A stretch of DNA of 64,000 nucleotides, taken from assembly GCA_019638085.1 (NCBI GenBank), contig JAHBUL010000020.1:1-64000 (forward strand), in the 5' to 3' direction. Each line of letters begins with the position of its first letter. The first letter of the stretch is position 1. Of the stretch, positions 15,652 through 23,324 are shown piece by piece. Below the pieces are notes generated by a model, which was not told the DNA's origin, made no database searches, and was given only the letters and a program-made list of their open reading frames with translations. Both the position numbers and the translations under genes were made by a program. Origin of the DNA: Flavobacteriales bacterium (GTDB lineage Bacteria > Bacteroidota > Bacteroidia > Flavobacteriales_F > PHOS-HE28).

Positions 15652-16680
15652 TTAGCGCTCGGCTATTTCGCCGCAGAGCGCCTCACCCATGCGTTGCATC
15701 ACCTCTTCGGCTTCCAGCCCCTGACCTAACAGGTACATCAGCTTCGTAATGGCTGCTTCAGTGGTGAGGTCACGGCCACTTACCACGCCCATTTCCGCCA
15801 AGGCCCGGCTGGTCTCGTAGCGACCCTGTTCCACGCGGCCGCCCACGCATTGCGTTACGTTCACCAACACGATGCCCCGGTTCCGCGCATCGCGAAGCAC
15901 ATCCAAAAAGGCTTTGTCCGTGGGGCCGTTGCCACTGCCGAAGGTGGTGAGTACAGCAGCCTTCAGGCCCGGATCGTTCAGCATGGCCTTCACCCAGGAA
16001 GCCCGGATCCCCGGAAAGAGGCGGATGACCCCTACGCCATCGTCCATCCGATCGTGGACCTGCAAGGGTCCTATGCGTGGCGCCAGCAAGGCGGTCTTAT
16101 CGTAGCGGATGTGAACACCGGCCTCCGCCAAAACAGGCCAATTGGGCGATCGGAAGGCCTCGAAGCGTTCCGCGTGCACTTTCACCGTGCGGTTACCGCG
16201 ATACAGGCTGTATTCGAAATAGACCGCCACCTCCCCTACTTTCGCGTGGCCGTTCTCCTTGGCCGCAGCGATCTCGATGGCCGTGAGCAGGTTCTCCTTG
16301 CCATCCGTGCGAATGGTGCCGAGTGGCAATTGACTGCCGGTCAGTACCACGGGTTTATTCAAATTCTCCAGAAGAAAGCTCAAGGCGCTTGCGGTATACG
16401 CCATGGTATCACTGCCATGTAGCACCACGAATCCGTCGAAATCCGCGTAGTGCGTGCCGATGGTTTCCGCAATGCGAACCCATTGGGCCGGCCGGATGTC
16501 GCTGCTGTCGATCGGTGTGCCGAAGGAGACCGTCTCCAATGCGATGCCCATACGCGCCAGCTCCGGCACCTGTTCTTCTAAATGGTCCAGGTCCATGGCC
16601 TGGAGCGCGCCGCTGCGCGGATCGGCCACCATGCCGATGGTTCCACCGGTATAGATCAAGAGGACCTTGGGCATGCTCAT
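15652..16680 (-). CDS. ansA: type I (cytoplasmic) L-asparaginase
   Basis: Hydrolyses asparagine to aspartate and ammonia (342 aa). The first catalytic Thr lies in the N-terminal IYTGGTIGM (residues 9-17). The second active-site loop is VVLHGSDTMAYTASALSF near residues 86-103, followed by KPVVLTGSQLPLG. The later stretch LTTFGSGNGPTDKAFL is typical of the family. There is no signal peptide, consistent with the cytoplasmic type I enzyme. The start codon overlaps the tatD stop in an ATGA arrangement, suggesting translational coupling. MPKVLLIYT (two codons on) is an alternative start. Confidence 0.93.
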   Translation of the reverse strand: MSMPKVLLIYTGGTIGMVADPRSGALQAMDLDHLEEQVPELARMGIALETVSFGTPIDSSDIRPAQWVRIAETIGTHYADFDGFVVLHGSDTMAYTASALSFLLENLNKPVVLTGSQLPLGTIRTDGKENLLTAIEIAAAKENGHAKVGEVAVYFEYSLYRGNRTVKVHAERFEAFRSPNWPVLAEAGVHIRYDKTALLAPRIGPLQVHDRMDDGVGVIRLFPGIRASWVKAMLNDPGLKAAVLTTFGSGNGPTDKAFLDVLRDARNRGIVLVNVTQCVGGRVEQGRYETSRALAEMGVVSGRDLTTEAAITKLMYLLGQGLEAEEVMQRMGEALCGEIAER

Positions 16681-17444
16681 TCGGCGAAGAGCAGTTCAGC
16701 ATTGGCGGTGGTGATGCGGGCCACCTCCTCCACGGATATGCCTACGGCAGCAGCCAAAGCTTCGGCGATGAGCGGGATGTAGCTGCTCTCGTTGCGCTTG
16801 CCCCGGTGCGGTACCGGTGTGAGATAGGGCGCATCGGTCTCCAAGACGCAATGTTTCGCACCGATCTGGGCCATGGTTTCAGCAAGACCACTTTTCGGAT
16901 AGGTGATCACCCCTCCGATGCCCAGCATGAAGCCACCAATGTCAATGATGCGACGGGCGTCGTCCGCCGAACCGGTAAAGCAATGGAAGGCCCCATTGAG
17001 ATGTTCGTCCTTCTCTTCCTCGATGATGGAAATGGTTTCCTCAAAGCTCTCCCGGCAATGGATCACCACTGGCAGTGCGAGTTCCTTGGCCCAACGCACT
17101 TGTTGGCGGAAAGCATCCTGCTGTTGAGTGAGCCAGGTCTTGTCCCAGTGCAGGTCGATGCCGATCTCGCCCACGGCCCAGTACCTTCCGGTACCGAGCA
17201 GACGCTCCACCTCGGCAAGGTCCCGGCTGGGGTCTTCACCCACCGAGCAGGGATGCAAGCCCATCATGGGAAAACAGAGCTCCGGGAACTGATCGCACAT
17301 GGCATGGAGGGCCTCTACGCTGGTCAGGTCGATGTTCGGAAGAAACAGCTTGCGGACACCGGCGTCGAGTGTGCGTTGCACCATTTCAGTGCGATCCTGG
17401 TCAAACTGTTTGTGATAGAGGTGGGCGTGTGTGTCGATATACAT
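16677..17444 (-). CDS. tatD: TatD-family metal-dependent hydrolase/DNase
   Basis: A 255-aa TIM-barrel nuclease. Metal ligands are visible: HxH in MYIDTHAHLYHKQF, Glu in AVGEIGIDLHWDKT, His in LPVVIHCRESFEE, His in FHCFTGSADDA and Asp in LETDAPYLTPVPHRGKRNE. These cover the full TatD signature set. The ATG at 17444 is chosen because family members begin with this MYIDTHAH; the ~100 upstream codons only translate a dispersed repeat and non-coding sequence. It is followed by ansA with a 4-base overlap. Confidence 0.93.
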   Translation of the reverse strand: MYIDTHAHLYHKQFDQDRTEMVQRTLDAGVRKLFLPNIDLTSVEALHAMCDQFPELCFPMMGLHPCSVGEDPSRDLAEVERLLGTGRYWAVGEIGIDLHWDKTWLTQQQDAFRQQVRWAKELALPVVIHCRESFEETISIIEEEKDEHLNGAFHCFTGSADDARRIIDIGGFMLGIGGVITYPKSGLAETMAQIGAKHCVLETDAPYLTPVPHRGKRNESSYIPLIAEALAAAVGISVEEVARITTANAELLFAE

Positions 17445-17529
17445 TTCAAGAACCAAAAGGCGGAATACTGCAAATGTGAGACTTTCGGAACAAGGTAGGT
17501 AGTGATCCAACGCAAGAAACGGAAAGGGT

Positions 17530-17606
17530 GAACCGCCAAGACGCAAAGCGCGCAAAGGGAATGCGACTTCATTCCAGTATTTCTTGGCGTTCTTAGCTTC
17601 ATGGCG
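17530..17606. repeat. dispersed repeat of the ACCGCCAAGACGCAAAG type
   Basis: gaaccgccaagacgcaaagc and, in inverted orientation, tttcttggcgttcttagctt followed by catggcgg form a loose inverted repeat in the divergent gap between tatD and the glycosyltransferase. It resembles an intergenic repeat common in Bacteroidota. Confidence 0.55.
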
Positions 17607-17645
17607 GGTAAACTCAACCCTGACTCTACTTTCGTGCCCGCTCCC

Positions 17646-18653
17646 ATGAAGGTTCTCATTATCCGTTTCAGTTCCATCGGTGATATCATCCTCACCTCTC
17701 CCGTTGTGCGTTGCTTGAAGCAACAAGTACCCGATGTGGAGATCCACTTTCTTACCAAGGACAGCTTCGCATCGTTGGTCGACCGTTCACCCTATGTGGA
17801 TCGTGTTCATCTGATGCGCGAGAGCCTGAGCGGAGTACTGCGTGACCTGAAAAAGGAGAAATTCGATCTGGTTGTGGACCTGCACCACAACATGCGGACA
17901 TGGCGGGTGAAGACCGCGTTGGGCGTGCCGTCGAAGAGCTTCCCGAAGCTGAACCGTGAAAAGTGGTTGCTCGTGAATTTCAAGAAGGACCGCTTGCCCC
18001 GCATCCATATTGTGGACCGCTACCTCAGCACCGTGGAGCATTTGGGCGTGAAGAACGACGGACAGGGACTGGACCTGTTCATCGCTCCGGAACGCGAAGT
18101 GCAGCCGGAAGCACTCCCCGCCACTCACCGCAACGGGTACACTGCCTTGTGCATCGGGGCCGGGCATTTCACCAAGCGCCTTCCGCCCCACAAATTACTG
18201 GAACTGGCCGGGAAGCTGAAGGGTCCCTTGGTGATCATCGGTGGACCGAACGATACCACAGTGGGACGTGCGATCAGCAATGCCGTGGGCGCGCGTGCCT
18301 TTGATGCCACCGGTAAATTCGACCTGATGGGCTCGGCATCACTCATCCGCCAAGCCAGCAACGTGATCGCGCATGATAGCGGCGCGATGCATGTGGCAAG
18401 CGCCTTCCACAAGAACATCGTGAGCGTATGGGGGAACACCGTTCCGGAGTTCGGCATGTGGCCTTACATCCCACAGCATCCGGAGCGGGCTCACATCAGC
18501 GAGGTGAAAGACTTATCCTGCCGTCCATGCTCGAAGATCGGCTTCAACCAATGTCCGCGTGGCCATTTCCGCTGCATGGAGAAGCAGGACCTGGATCAGA
18601 TCGTTGGTTGGACGGAGGGGACGGAGTCGGGAGTCCTGAGTCGGGAGTCCTGA
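17646..18653 (+). CDS. glycosyltransferase family 9 (heptosyltransferase-like)
   Basis: A 335-aa GT-B enzyme of the ADP-heptose:LPS heptosyltransferase family, expected to add a sugar to the lipopolysaccharide core on the cytoplasmic face. It starts MKVLIIRFSSIGDIILTSPV, the family hallmark, then VVDLHHNMRTWR. The second domain has LGAGH-type CIGAGHFTKRLPP, LVIIGGPND and the donor-binding NVIAHDSGAMHVASAF. The last residues (TEGTESGVLSRES) are encoded by a dispersed GAGTC repeat, so the native C-terminus may have been altered. ATG 17646 is used because the family motif begins there. Confidence 0.92.
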   Translation: MKVLIIRFSSIGDIILTSPVVRCLKQQVPDVEIHFLTKDSFASLVDRSPYVDRVHLMRESLSGVLRDLKKEKFDLVVDLHHNMRTWRVKTALGVPSKSFPKLNREKWLLVNFKKDRLPRIHIVDRYLSTVEHLGVKNDGQGLDLFIAPEREVQPEALPATHRNGYTALCIGAGHFTKRLPPHKLLELAGKLKGPLVIIGGPNDTTVGRAISNAVGARAFDATGKFDLMGSASLIRQASNVIAHDSGAMHVASAFHKNIVSVWGNTVPEFGMWPYIPQHPERAHISEVKDLSCRPCSKIGFNQCPRGHFRCMEKQDLDQIVGWTEGTESGVLSRES

Positions 18654-18670
18654 GTCGGGAGTCCGTAGTC
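18623..18670. repeat. tandem GAGTCGGGAGTCCT repeat at a gene end
   Basis: Three or more units of gagtcgggagtcct. The array overlaps the last codons of the family 9 glycosyltransferase and its stop at 18653. It is the same repeat type as 7183-7238. Confidence 0.75.
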
Positions 18671-18764
18671 GTGAATCCGATCGGTTGTTCGGTCTCAGCG
18701 CCTCTGCGCGAACAATGGAGCCTTAACCTTACCTCTCAGCGTCACCCCGCCGCTGCATCCAGAT

Positions 18765-19274
18765 CTACGCGAAGAGTGCCTTCAGCTCATCCGCTTCCTC
18801 CGGCCTCATCTTCCCGGCCAGGATCAAGCGCAATTGCCTTCGGCGTATGGCCCCGGCATAACGCACCTTTTCTTCTTCAGTAACCGGGATCACTGCAGGT
18901 ACCGGTGTAGGCCTGCCTTCCGGGGTGAGTGCCACGAAGGTGTAGATGGCGCTGTTGCACTTGGTCATCTCTCCCGTCACTTGATTCTCGATCCACACAT
19001 CCGCCCACACTTCCATGCTGGTGTTGAAGGTGCGGCTCACGTGTGCTTTTATGGTGACAAGATCGCCGAGCTTGATCGGCACATCGAAACTGACGTTGTT
19101 TACGGCAGCCGTCACCGCCACCTTCTTGGAATGGCGATGCGCGCTGATCGCACAACTCATGTCCAACCACTTCAGCAACTGCCCTCCGAAGAGGTTGCCC
19201 ATGGTGTTGGCATCGTTGGGCAATACCATGTTGGTGGTCTCGGAATAGCTATCACTGGTGAGCTTGGGTTCCAT
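18765..19274 (-). CDS. acyl-CoA thioesterase, hotdog fold
   Basis: A 169-aa hotdog-fold thioesterase of the YciA/BACH type, hydrolysing acyl-CoA. Motifs: TMVLPNDANTMGNLFGGQLLKW-like opening (NDANTMGNLFGGQLL, catalytic Asn/Asp helix), then DMSCAISAHRHSKKVAVTA, and VPIKLGDLVTIKAHVSRTFN. The C-terminal tail (EEEKVRYAGAIRRRQLRLIL) is charged and helical. The start MEPKLTSDSYSE at 19274 lies 16 bases after a TACTTTTG box at 19291-19298. No substrate clue comes from neighbours. Confidence 0.9.
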   Translation of the reverse strand: MEPKLTSDSYSETTNMVLPNDANTMGNLFGGQLLKWLDMSCAISAHRHSKKVAVTAAVNNVSFDVPIKLGDLVTIKAHVSRTFNTSMEVWADVWIENQVTGEMTKCNSAIYTFVALTPEGRPTPVPAVIPVTEEEKVRYAGAIRRRQLRLILAGKMRPEEADELKALFA

Positions 19275-19290
19275 GCGCTGAGGTTCGGTG

Positions 19291-19298
19291 CAAAAGTA
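19291..19298 (-). promoter_or_regulatory. -7 promoter box TACTTTTG of the thioesterase gene
   Basis: Exact TAnnTTTG match on the minus strand. The distance to the ATG at 19274 implies a leader of only about ten bases. Confidence 0.5.
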
Positions 19299-19366
19299 CG
19301 CTCGTCGATCCGGCACCCTACGTGAAACGCCACTACTGTGGTTTCTTCGGTCCGTACCTTTCCCCC

Positions 19367-19927
19367 ATGCTCCCGGACTGGTACCCAGCGCTCATCGCGC
19401 TGCATGTCATCTTCATGGTCACCTTCTTTGCGGGCACCTTCTACCTGACCCGTGTGTTCATCATGCATCGGCAGGCATTGTCCCGCGAGGGGCCGGTCCG
19501 CGCTATCCTTACCAAGCAATATGGGGTGATGGAACGGCAACTGCTCTATTTGGTGGCTTGGCCTTCGTTGCTGTTGATGATCTTCCTCGGTTTCTGGATG
19601 GTCTGGCTTGACCTTTCCTTGGTGCAGGAACCTTGGATGCATGCGAAACTCGGCGTAACCGCATTACTGGTCGGCTATCACCTGGTGGACCAGCGCATTT
19701 ATCGCAAGTTCCAGAACGGCATGCACGTTTGGAATACCCCTACCCTGCGCATCTGGGTACAAGGTTCGGTGATCCTGCTCGTAGCGGCGGTGTTCCTATC
19801 CACCTTCAAAACGGTACAATGGTACTTGGGCATCTTGGGCTTGGTGGTGTTGGCCGGTTTGCTGTTCCTCGCCATTAAAGGATTCAGCAAAAAGGACGAA
19901 GTACAAGAAGATGTTGAAGCCGGGTGA
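19367..19927 (+). CDS. hemJ: protoporphyrinogen IX oxidase HemJ (CopD-like family)
   Basis: A 186-aa membrane protein with about five transmembrane helices. Helix 1 is WYPALIALHVIFMVTFFAGTFYLTR, containing the conserved His. A helix MHAKLGVTALLVGYHLVDQRIYRKF carries the second conserved His pair. Another helix, GSVILLVAAVFLSTFK, and a final one near the C-terminus follow. This matches HemJ, which oxidises protoporphyrinogen IX in heme synthesis, fitting a heme-rich respiratory chain. Its 3' end overlaps the peroxiredoxin gene by 17 bases, so the two are coupled. The start MLPDWYPA (19367) is preferred to 19322. Confidence 0.85.
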   Translation: MLPDWYPALIALHVIFMVTFFAGTFYLTRVFIMHRQALSREGPVRAILTKQYGVMERQLLYLVAWPSLLLMIFLGFWMVWLDLSLVQEPWMHAKLGVTALLVGYHLVDQRIYRKFQNGMHVWNTPTLRIWVQGSVILLVAAVFLSTFKTVQWYLGILGLVVLAGLLFLAIKGFSKKDEVQEDVEAG

Positions 19928-20372
19928 TCCAGCACCGGAGGTGGTACTTCAGGACCAGAACGGGTTGCTGTTCCGATTATCCTCGCTTCGCGGGCAAGGA
20001 CCTGTGGTGATCTACTTCTACCCCAAGGATGGAACAATGGTGTGTACCCGGCAAGCCTGCACGTTCCGGGACGACCATGAGTCTTTTACAGGGCTGGGGG
20101 CCACGGTGATCGGTGTCAGTGCCGACGACGTGGCCAGCCACAAGGCATTCGCCGAGAAACACCAGCTGCCGTTCATCTTGCTCAGCGATCCGGAGGATGT
20201 GGCCTTCCGCGCATTCGGCCTGAAGAGCTTCCTAGGGATGAAGGAACGCGCCACGTTCGTGCTGGATGATTCGGGGATCATCCGTTCCGCCGTACAAGAC
20301 CGGCTCAATGCACGGAAGCATGTGGAGGAAGCGCTATCCTTTTTGCGCGATCAAGGCTTGGCCAGGTCGTAG
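19911..20372 (+). CDS. peroxiredoxin of the BCP/PrxQ type
   Basis: A 153-aa thiol peroxidase. The active-site motif PxxxTxxC is present as YPKDGTMVC (peroxidatic Cys45), with the resolving Cys50 five residues later (CTRQAC), the usual PrxQ spacing. The Pro commonly found next to the catalytic Cys (TPGC) is replaced here by Met-Val. C-terminal features (FILLSDPEDVAFRAFGLKSF, ATFVLDDSGIIRSA) are typical. It overlaps hemJ upstream and overlaps the convergent propeller gene by 22 bases. Co-expression with a heme-pathway oxidase would suit peroxide removal; that link is inference. Confidence 0.93.
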   Translation: MLKPGDPAPEVVLQDQNGLLFRLSSLRGQGPVVIYFYPKDGTMVCTRQACTFRDDHESFTGLGATVIGVSADDVASHKAFAEKHQLPFILLSDPEDVAFRAFGLKSFLGMKERATFVLDDSGIIRSAVQDRLNARKHVEEALSFLRDQGLARS

Positions 20373-20998
20373 AACAGAACGCGCCCATCATCGGTACCCG
20401 TGATGAATTGCCCGTTATGGAAGAGGCAGGGAGCACGGTGGTGCTGATCCTTGTTCTCCGGATAAGTGAGCGTTTGCAATGCGTTCCCGTCAACGTCAGT
20501 GAAAACTACTGATCCATCCTTATCGGCACGCACCTGGACCTCTCCATGCTCCGCTTCGGACTGTTGGTAGAACCGATCGAAATCGGAGTTGCCTTTCTTC
20601 AAACCAAGATCGCGCGTGCGGATCGCGTCCGGGATCCACCGTTGCCGCGCTAACATCTTGTCCTGCTTTCCGCTTTTCACGTCCCAGACTTCCCGCGTGC
20701 CGGCATAGCCGATCAGCACCACGAACTCGCCATTATCGTTGAATGCCGCGTAATACACCGCCGTGCTGCCATCCTCATCGTATGGGAATGAAGCCACGCG
20801 CTTGCCCTTTTCGATGTCGAACAGTTCCGCACCCCGGTTGGTACCGACCAGAATACGATCACCCTTGGGGGCGATGGCCAAGCTGGTTACTTCAGCCTTG
20901 CCCACATTGATCACTTTGGCGGAAGGTTCCAGCACCACTTGAGCCGTTACGTGATGGGTTAAAACAGCCAAGGTCAGTGCGAAAAGGGGAAACTTCAT
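20351..20998 (-). CDS. exported WD40/beta-propeller-like protein
   Basis: A 215-aa protein with a signal peptide (KFPLFALTLAVLTHHVTAQ). Four or so propeller-like blades follow (VTSLAIAPKGDRILVGTNRG, AVYYAAFNDNGEFVVLIG, REVWDVKSGKQ, FHNGQFITGTDDGRVLFYDL). That is too short for a full seven-blade propeller unless it oligomerises. Function is unknown. It overlaps the end of the upstream STAS-like gene by 4 bases (coupled) and the convergent peroxiredoxin by 22 bases. ATG 20998 begins the signal peptide. Confidence 0.75.
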   Translation of the reverse strand: MKFPLFALTLAVLTHHVTAQVVLEPSAKVINVGKAEVTSLAIAPKGDRILVGTNRGAELFDIEKGKRVASFPYDEDGSTAVYYAAFNDNGEFVVLIGYAGTREVWDVKSGKQDKMLARQRWIPDAIRTRDLGLKKGNSDFDRFYQQSEAEHGEVQVRADKDGSVVFTDVDGNALQTLTYPENKDQHHRAPCLFHNGQFITGTDDGRVLFYDLAKP

Positions 20999-21396
20999 GA
21001 ATTCTCGATCAGGTGATGTTGTTCCCCGAGCCACTTCATGGCACTTTTCATATCCGGGAAGAGTTGGGTAGGGCGCAGAGGGCGGTTGTGGCGCACAAAG
21101 GCATTGGCCGAGAGCTGATGGCCAAAATCACGTAGTACGATGGCATCGGCTGCCAGCACCTTATCGCCCTCAGCGCTGCTGGCCAAGGCGCGGGCTTCAT
21201 TGGTCAAGGTGCTACGGTCACCTGCAGTGACCAATAGCAGGCCCTTGCGCCCGTTGCGCTCACGGCCGATGGTCTCGAAGAGTTCATGTACATCCTCCAC
21301 CGTGCCCAGCACATCGTTCTTGAAATGAGCATGGACCACGTCATTCTCCAACAAGGAAAGGTCTATTGCCTTCATATGAATGATACGTTCAGTCAT
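20995..21396 (-). CDS. STAS/SpoIIAA-like domain protein
   Basis: A 133-aa soluble protein with an alternating beta-alpha layout: DLSLLENDVVHAHFKND, GRKGLLLVTAGDRSTLTNEARALAS and KVLAADAIVLRDFGHQLSAN. This resembles the STAS-like proteins found as small stand-alone genes in Bacteroidota. The usual end (FVRHNRPLRPTQLFPDMKSAMKWL) is present. Role unknown. A TAAATTTG promoter box lies at 21414-21421. The internal MKAIDLSLL (21375) is an alternative start. It is followed by the propeller gene with an ATGA overlap. Confidence 0.7.
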   Translation of the reverse strand: MTERIIHMKAIDLSLLENDVVHAHFKNDVLGTVEDVHELFETIGRERNGRKGLLLVTAGDRSTLTNEARALASSAEGDKVLAADAIVLRDFGHQLSANAFVRHNRPLRPTQLFPDMKSAMKWLGEQHHLIENS

Positions 21397-21413
21397 CTCT
21401 CGGAATACGTGTG

Positions 21414-21421
21414 CAAATTTA
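21414..21421 (-). promoter_or_regulatory. -7 promoter box TAAATTTG of the STAS-like gene
   Basis: Exact TAnnTTTG match on the minus strand, 17 bases before the ATG at 21396. It supports a new transcript separate from the upstream SPOR-domain gene. Confidence 0.5.
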
Positions 21422-21453
21422 AGGCCAATGCACTCCCCTGCCTTAAAGGTCGG

Positions 21454-22497
21454 TCACTTCACGAGCAACCAAGCGTCCGGTGCCTCCTCTTTGCGCACGG
21501 CATCCAGGGCCTCTCTGGCCGTGGCCCGTTGAGGATAGCTTCCATATGCCACCCGATAAAGCCCGCCCTTCCGGTCGATCAGTGATGCTGCAAAGCCTTT
21601 GGCCTGCAATTCCGAGATGAAGCGATCGGCATTCTCCTTCTCCAGGAAACAGCCTCCGATAATGTGATAGCGAGCGCTGACCACAGGCGTGACCACTGCG
21701 GTACTTTCCGGCTCGGCCTTGCCCTGTGGCGCCCCCAAGTTCACTGCTACGGGCGGCATATCCGGCCCGGCGATGGGCATTTCGTGAACACCGGTAAGAC
21801 CCGAGGGGGCGGTCCAAAAGGAGGCTTGAGCCGGTGGTTCAAATGGAAGCGGATCGTTGGGCAGGACATATCGGGAAGGTTCAGTACCCCGAAGGATATC
21901 GAAACCACTCCAAGCTGTAGCGAAATTCCCGGAAGTGCCCATCACCCACCACGTGACCGCCGTCAAGGCTATGGCAGCGATACTGGCCGCTGCCAGTGCG
22001 CTCAGCAGCCGTCGCCCACCTTCCTTCACTGCGGCCGCTTCATCCTCAGGGTCGGAAATGAGCATCGGGATCTCCGAACTGGGGACCGGAACGGCCGTTA
22101 CCGGGCGCAATCCGTACGCATCGCGAAGGAAATTCACACGCCTGTCCGGCTCGAACTGCAGGTTGTTCTCCGCGTCATGGAAAAAGGTACCCACACGTGG
22201 CAATTCCAGTCGGCCCTGCCGCTGCAACTTCCAGCGCCATTCCGCCACTGCGGCATCGACGCGCTCCTTGGCGGTCTGGAAATCCAGGCCCTCGCGACGG
22301 ACCAGTTGGTCCACCAAGAGACCATCTTGGCGCACCAAGTGCTTATTGAAGCTCAGGTCCTTTGTGGGTGGATGCACCAAGCGGCGTTGCTCATCCAACC
22401 GCGCGGGACGGTAGTGGGTAAGGAAACCTCCGAACTCCGGTACGATCACGCAATCGTGCAGGAAGAGAAGGGTGTGGATGTCGCGAGCCAAGGCCAT
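21454..22497 (-). CDS. HU-CCDC81-like and SPOR-domain membrane protein
   Basis: A 347-aa protein. The N-terminal ~130 residues match the bacterial CCDC81-type HU domains: ARDIHTLLFLHDCVIVPEFG, then SFNKHLVRQDGLLVDQLV and LELPRVGTFFHDAENNLQFE. A transmembrane helix near 185-205 (ALAAASIAAIALTAVTWWVM) is followed by a Pro-rich linker and a C-terminal SPOR domain (YHIIGGCFLEKENADRFISE, LYRVAYGSYPQRATAREAL) that binds denuded peptidoglycan at septa. It probably links a cytoplasmic DNA- or partner-binding domain to the cell wall. An ATG at 22563 overlaps the kdsB stop and is an alternative start; 22497 fits the family opening better. Confidence 0.85.
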   Translation of the reverse strand: MALARDIHTLLFLHDCVIVPEFGGFLTHYRPARLDEQRRLVHPPTKDLSFNKHLVRQDGLLVDQLVRREGLDFQTAKERVDAAVAEWRWKLQRQGRLELPRVGTFFHDAENNLQFEPDRRVNFLRDAYGLRPVTAVPVPSSEIPMLISDPEDEAAAVKEGGRRLLSALAAASIAAIALTAVTWWVMGTSGNFATAWSGFDILRGTEPSRYVLPNDPLPFEPPAQASFWTAPSGLTGVHEMPIAGPDMPPVAVNLGAPQGKAEPESTAVVTPVVSARYHIIGGCFLEKENADRFISELQAKGFAASLIDRKGGLYRVAYGSYPQRATAREALDAVRKEEAPDAWLLVK

Positions 22498-22559
22498 GTG
22501 CAGGGTCAAAACTAAGGTAATGGGGCGGCCGGAGAAAGTGATGCCCCGATTTCGGGTAT

Positions 22560-23324
22560 TCATACCCCTTTCCTCACCCTGACCCGTGCTTGCGCCAAGT
22601 CCTCCGGAGTATCCACGCAGAACGAGGGATGTTCAGTGAGGCCAACACGCACGGCCACACCGTTCTCCAGCCAGCGAAGTTGCTCCAAGGACTCTGCCAA
22701 TTCCAGCGAGGATGGCGGCATGCGAACGATCTTCTCCAAGACCTCGGTTGAGTACGCATAGAGTCCCACATGCTTCAGATAGCGAAACCTCGAGTGCCTG
22801 GCTCCGGTTCCGGGATCACGCAGAAAAGGAATCGCCGCCCTGCTGAAATACAAGGCGTTCATTGAGCTATCCACTGTGATCAGTACCTCGCCCGGATCAT
22901 CCAGATCCTCATCCGAGGTGACCACCTGCGCCAACGTGGCGATGGAAACACCCGGTTGCACCAAGCATGCACACAACTCATCGATCTGGGCAGGTTCGAT
23001 AAAGGGTTCGTCCCCTTGGATGTTCACCACACCATCGAATTTCTCCTTACCCACGACCTCCATGGCTTCCCAGCACCGATCGGTGCCGCTGGGGTGTGCG
23101 GCGGAGGTGAGTACGGCCTGGCCTCCGAAGCCTCGTACGTGGTCCACGATGCGTTGGTCGTCCGTGGCCACTACCACATCCGCCAAGCGCGATGAGCGCC
23201 GCACCTGCTCCACGACGCGCTGCACCATGCTCTTGCCACCGATATCCACCAAGGGTTTACCCGGTAATCGGCTGCTGGCATAGCGCGCTGGGATCACCCC
23301 GAGTATGCGCACCACTTGGCTCAT
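22560..23324 (-). CDS. kdsB: 3-deoxy-manno-octulosonate cytidylyltransferase
   Basis: Makes CMP-Kdo from CTP and Kdo for lipid A-core assembly in the cytoplasm (254 aa). The nucleotide-binding opening GVIPARYASSRLPGKPLVDI is diagnostic. So are VVVATDDQRI, HPSGTDRCWEAM and DGVVNIQGDEPFIEPAQID. It is sandwiched with 4-base ATGA overlaps: its start overlaps the TonB receptor stop and its own stop overlaps a possible start of the SPOR gene. It fits the LPS theme with the family 9 glycosyltransferase 4 kb away. Confidence 0.97.
   Translation of the reverse strand: MSQVVRILGVIPARYASSRLPGKPLVDIGGKSMVQRVVEQVRRSSRLADVVVATDDQRIVDHVRGFGGQAVLTSAAHPSGTDRCWEAMEVVGKEKFDGVVNIQGDEPFIEPAQIDELCACLVQPGVSIATLAQVVTSDEDLDDPGEVLITVDSSMNALYFSRAAIPFLRDPGTGARHSRFRYLKHVGLYAYSTEVLEKIVRMPPSSLELAESLEQLRWLENGVAVRVGLTEHPSFCVDTPEDLAQARVRVRKGV

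Noticed and set aside
17601-17645. Upstream start of the family 9 glycosyltransferase
   Set aside because: The family begins directly with MKVLIIRFSSIGD; the earlier ATG lies in a dispersed repeat.
17445-17747. Upstream extension of tatD
   Set aside because: About 100 residues before MYIDTHAH translate repeat sequence and overlap the divergent glycosyltransferase gene.
19911-20372. Peroxiredoxin with a missing active-site motif
   Set aside because: The TPGC Pro is absent, but the required PxxxTxxC spacing (PKDGTMVC) and resolving Cys are intact, so it should be functional.
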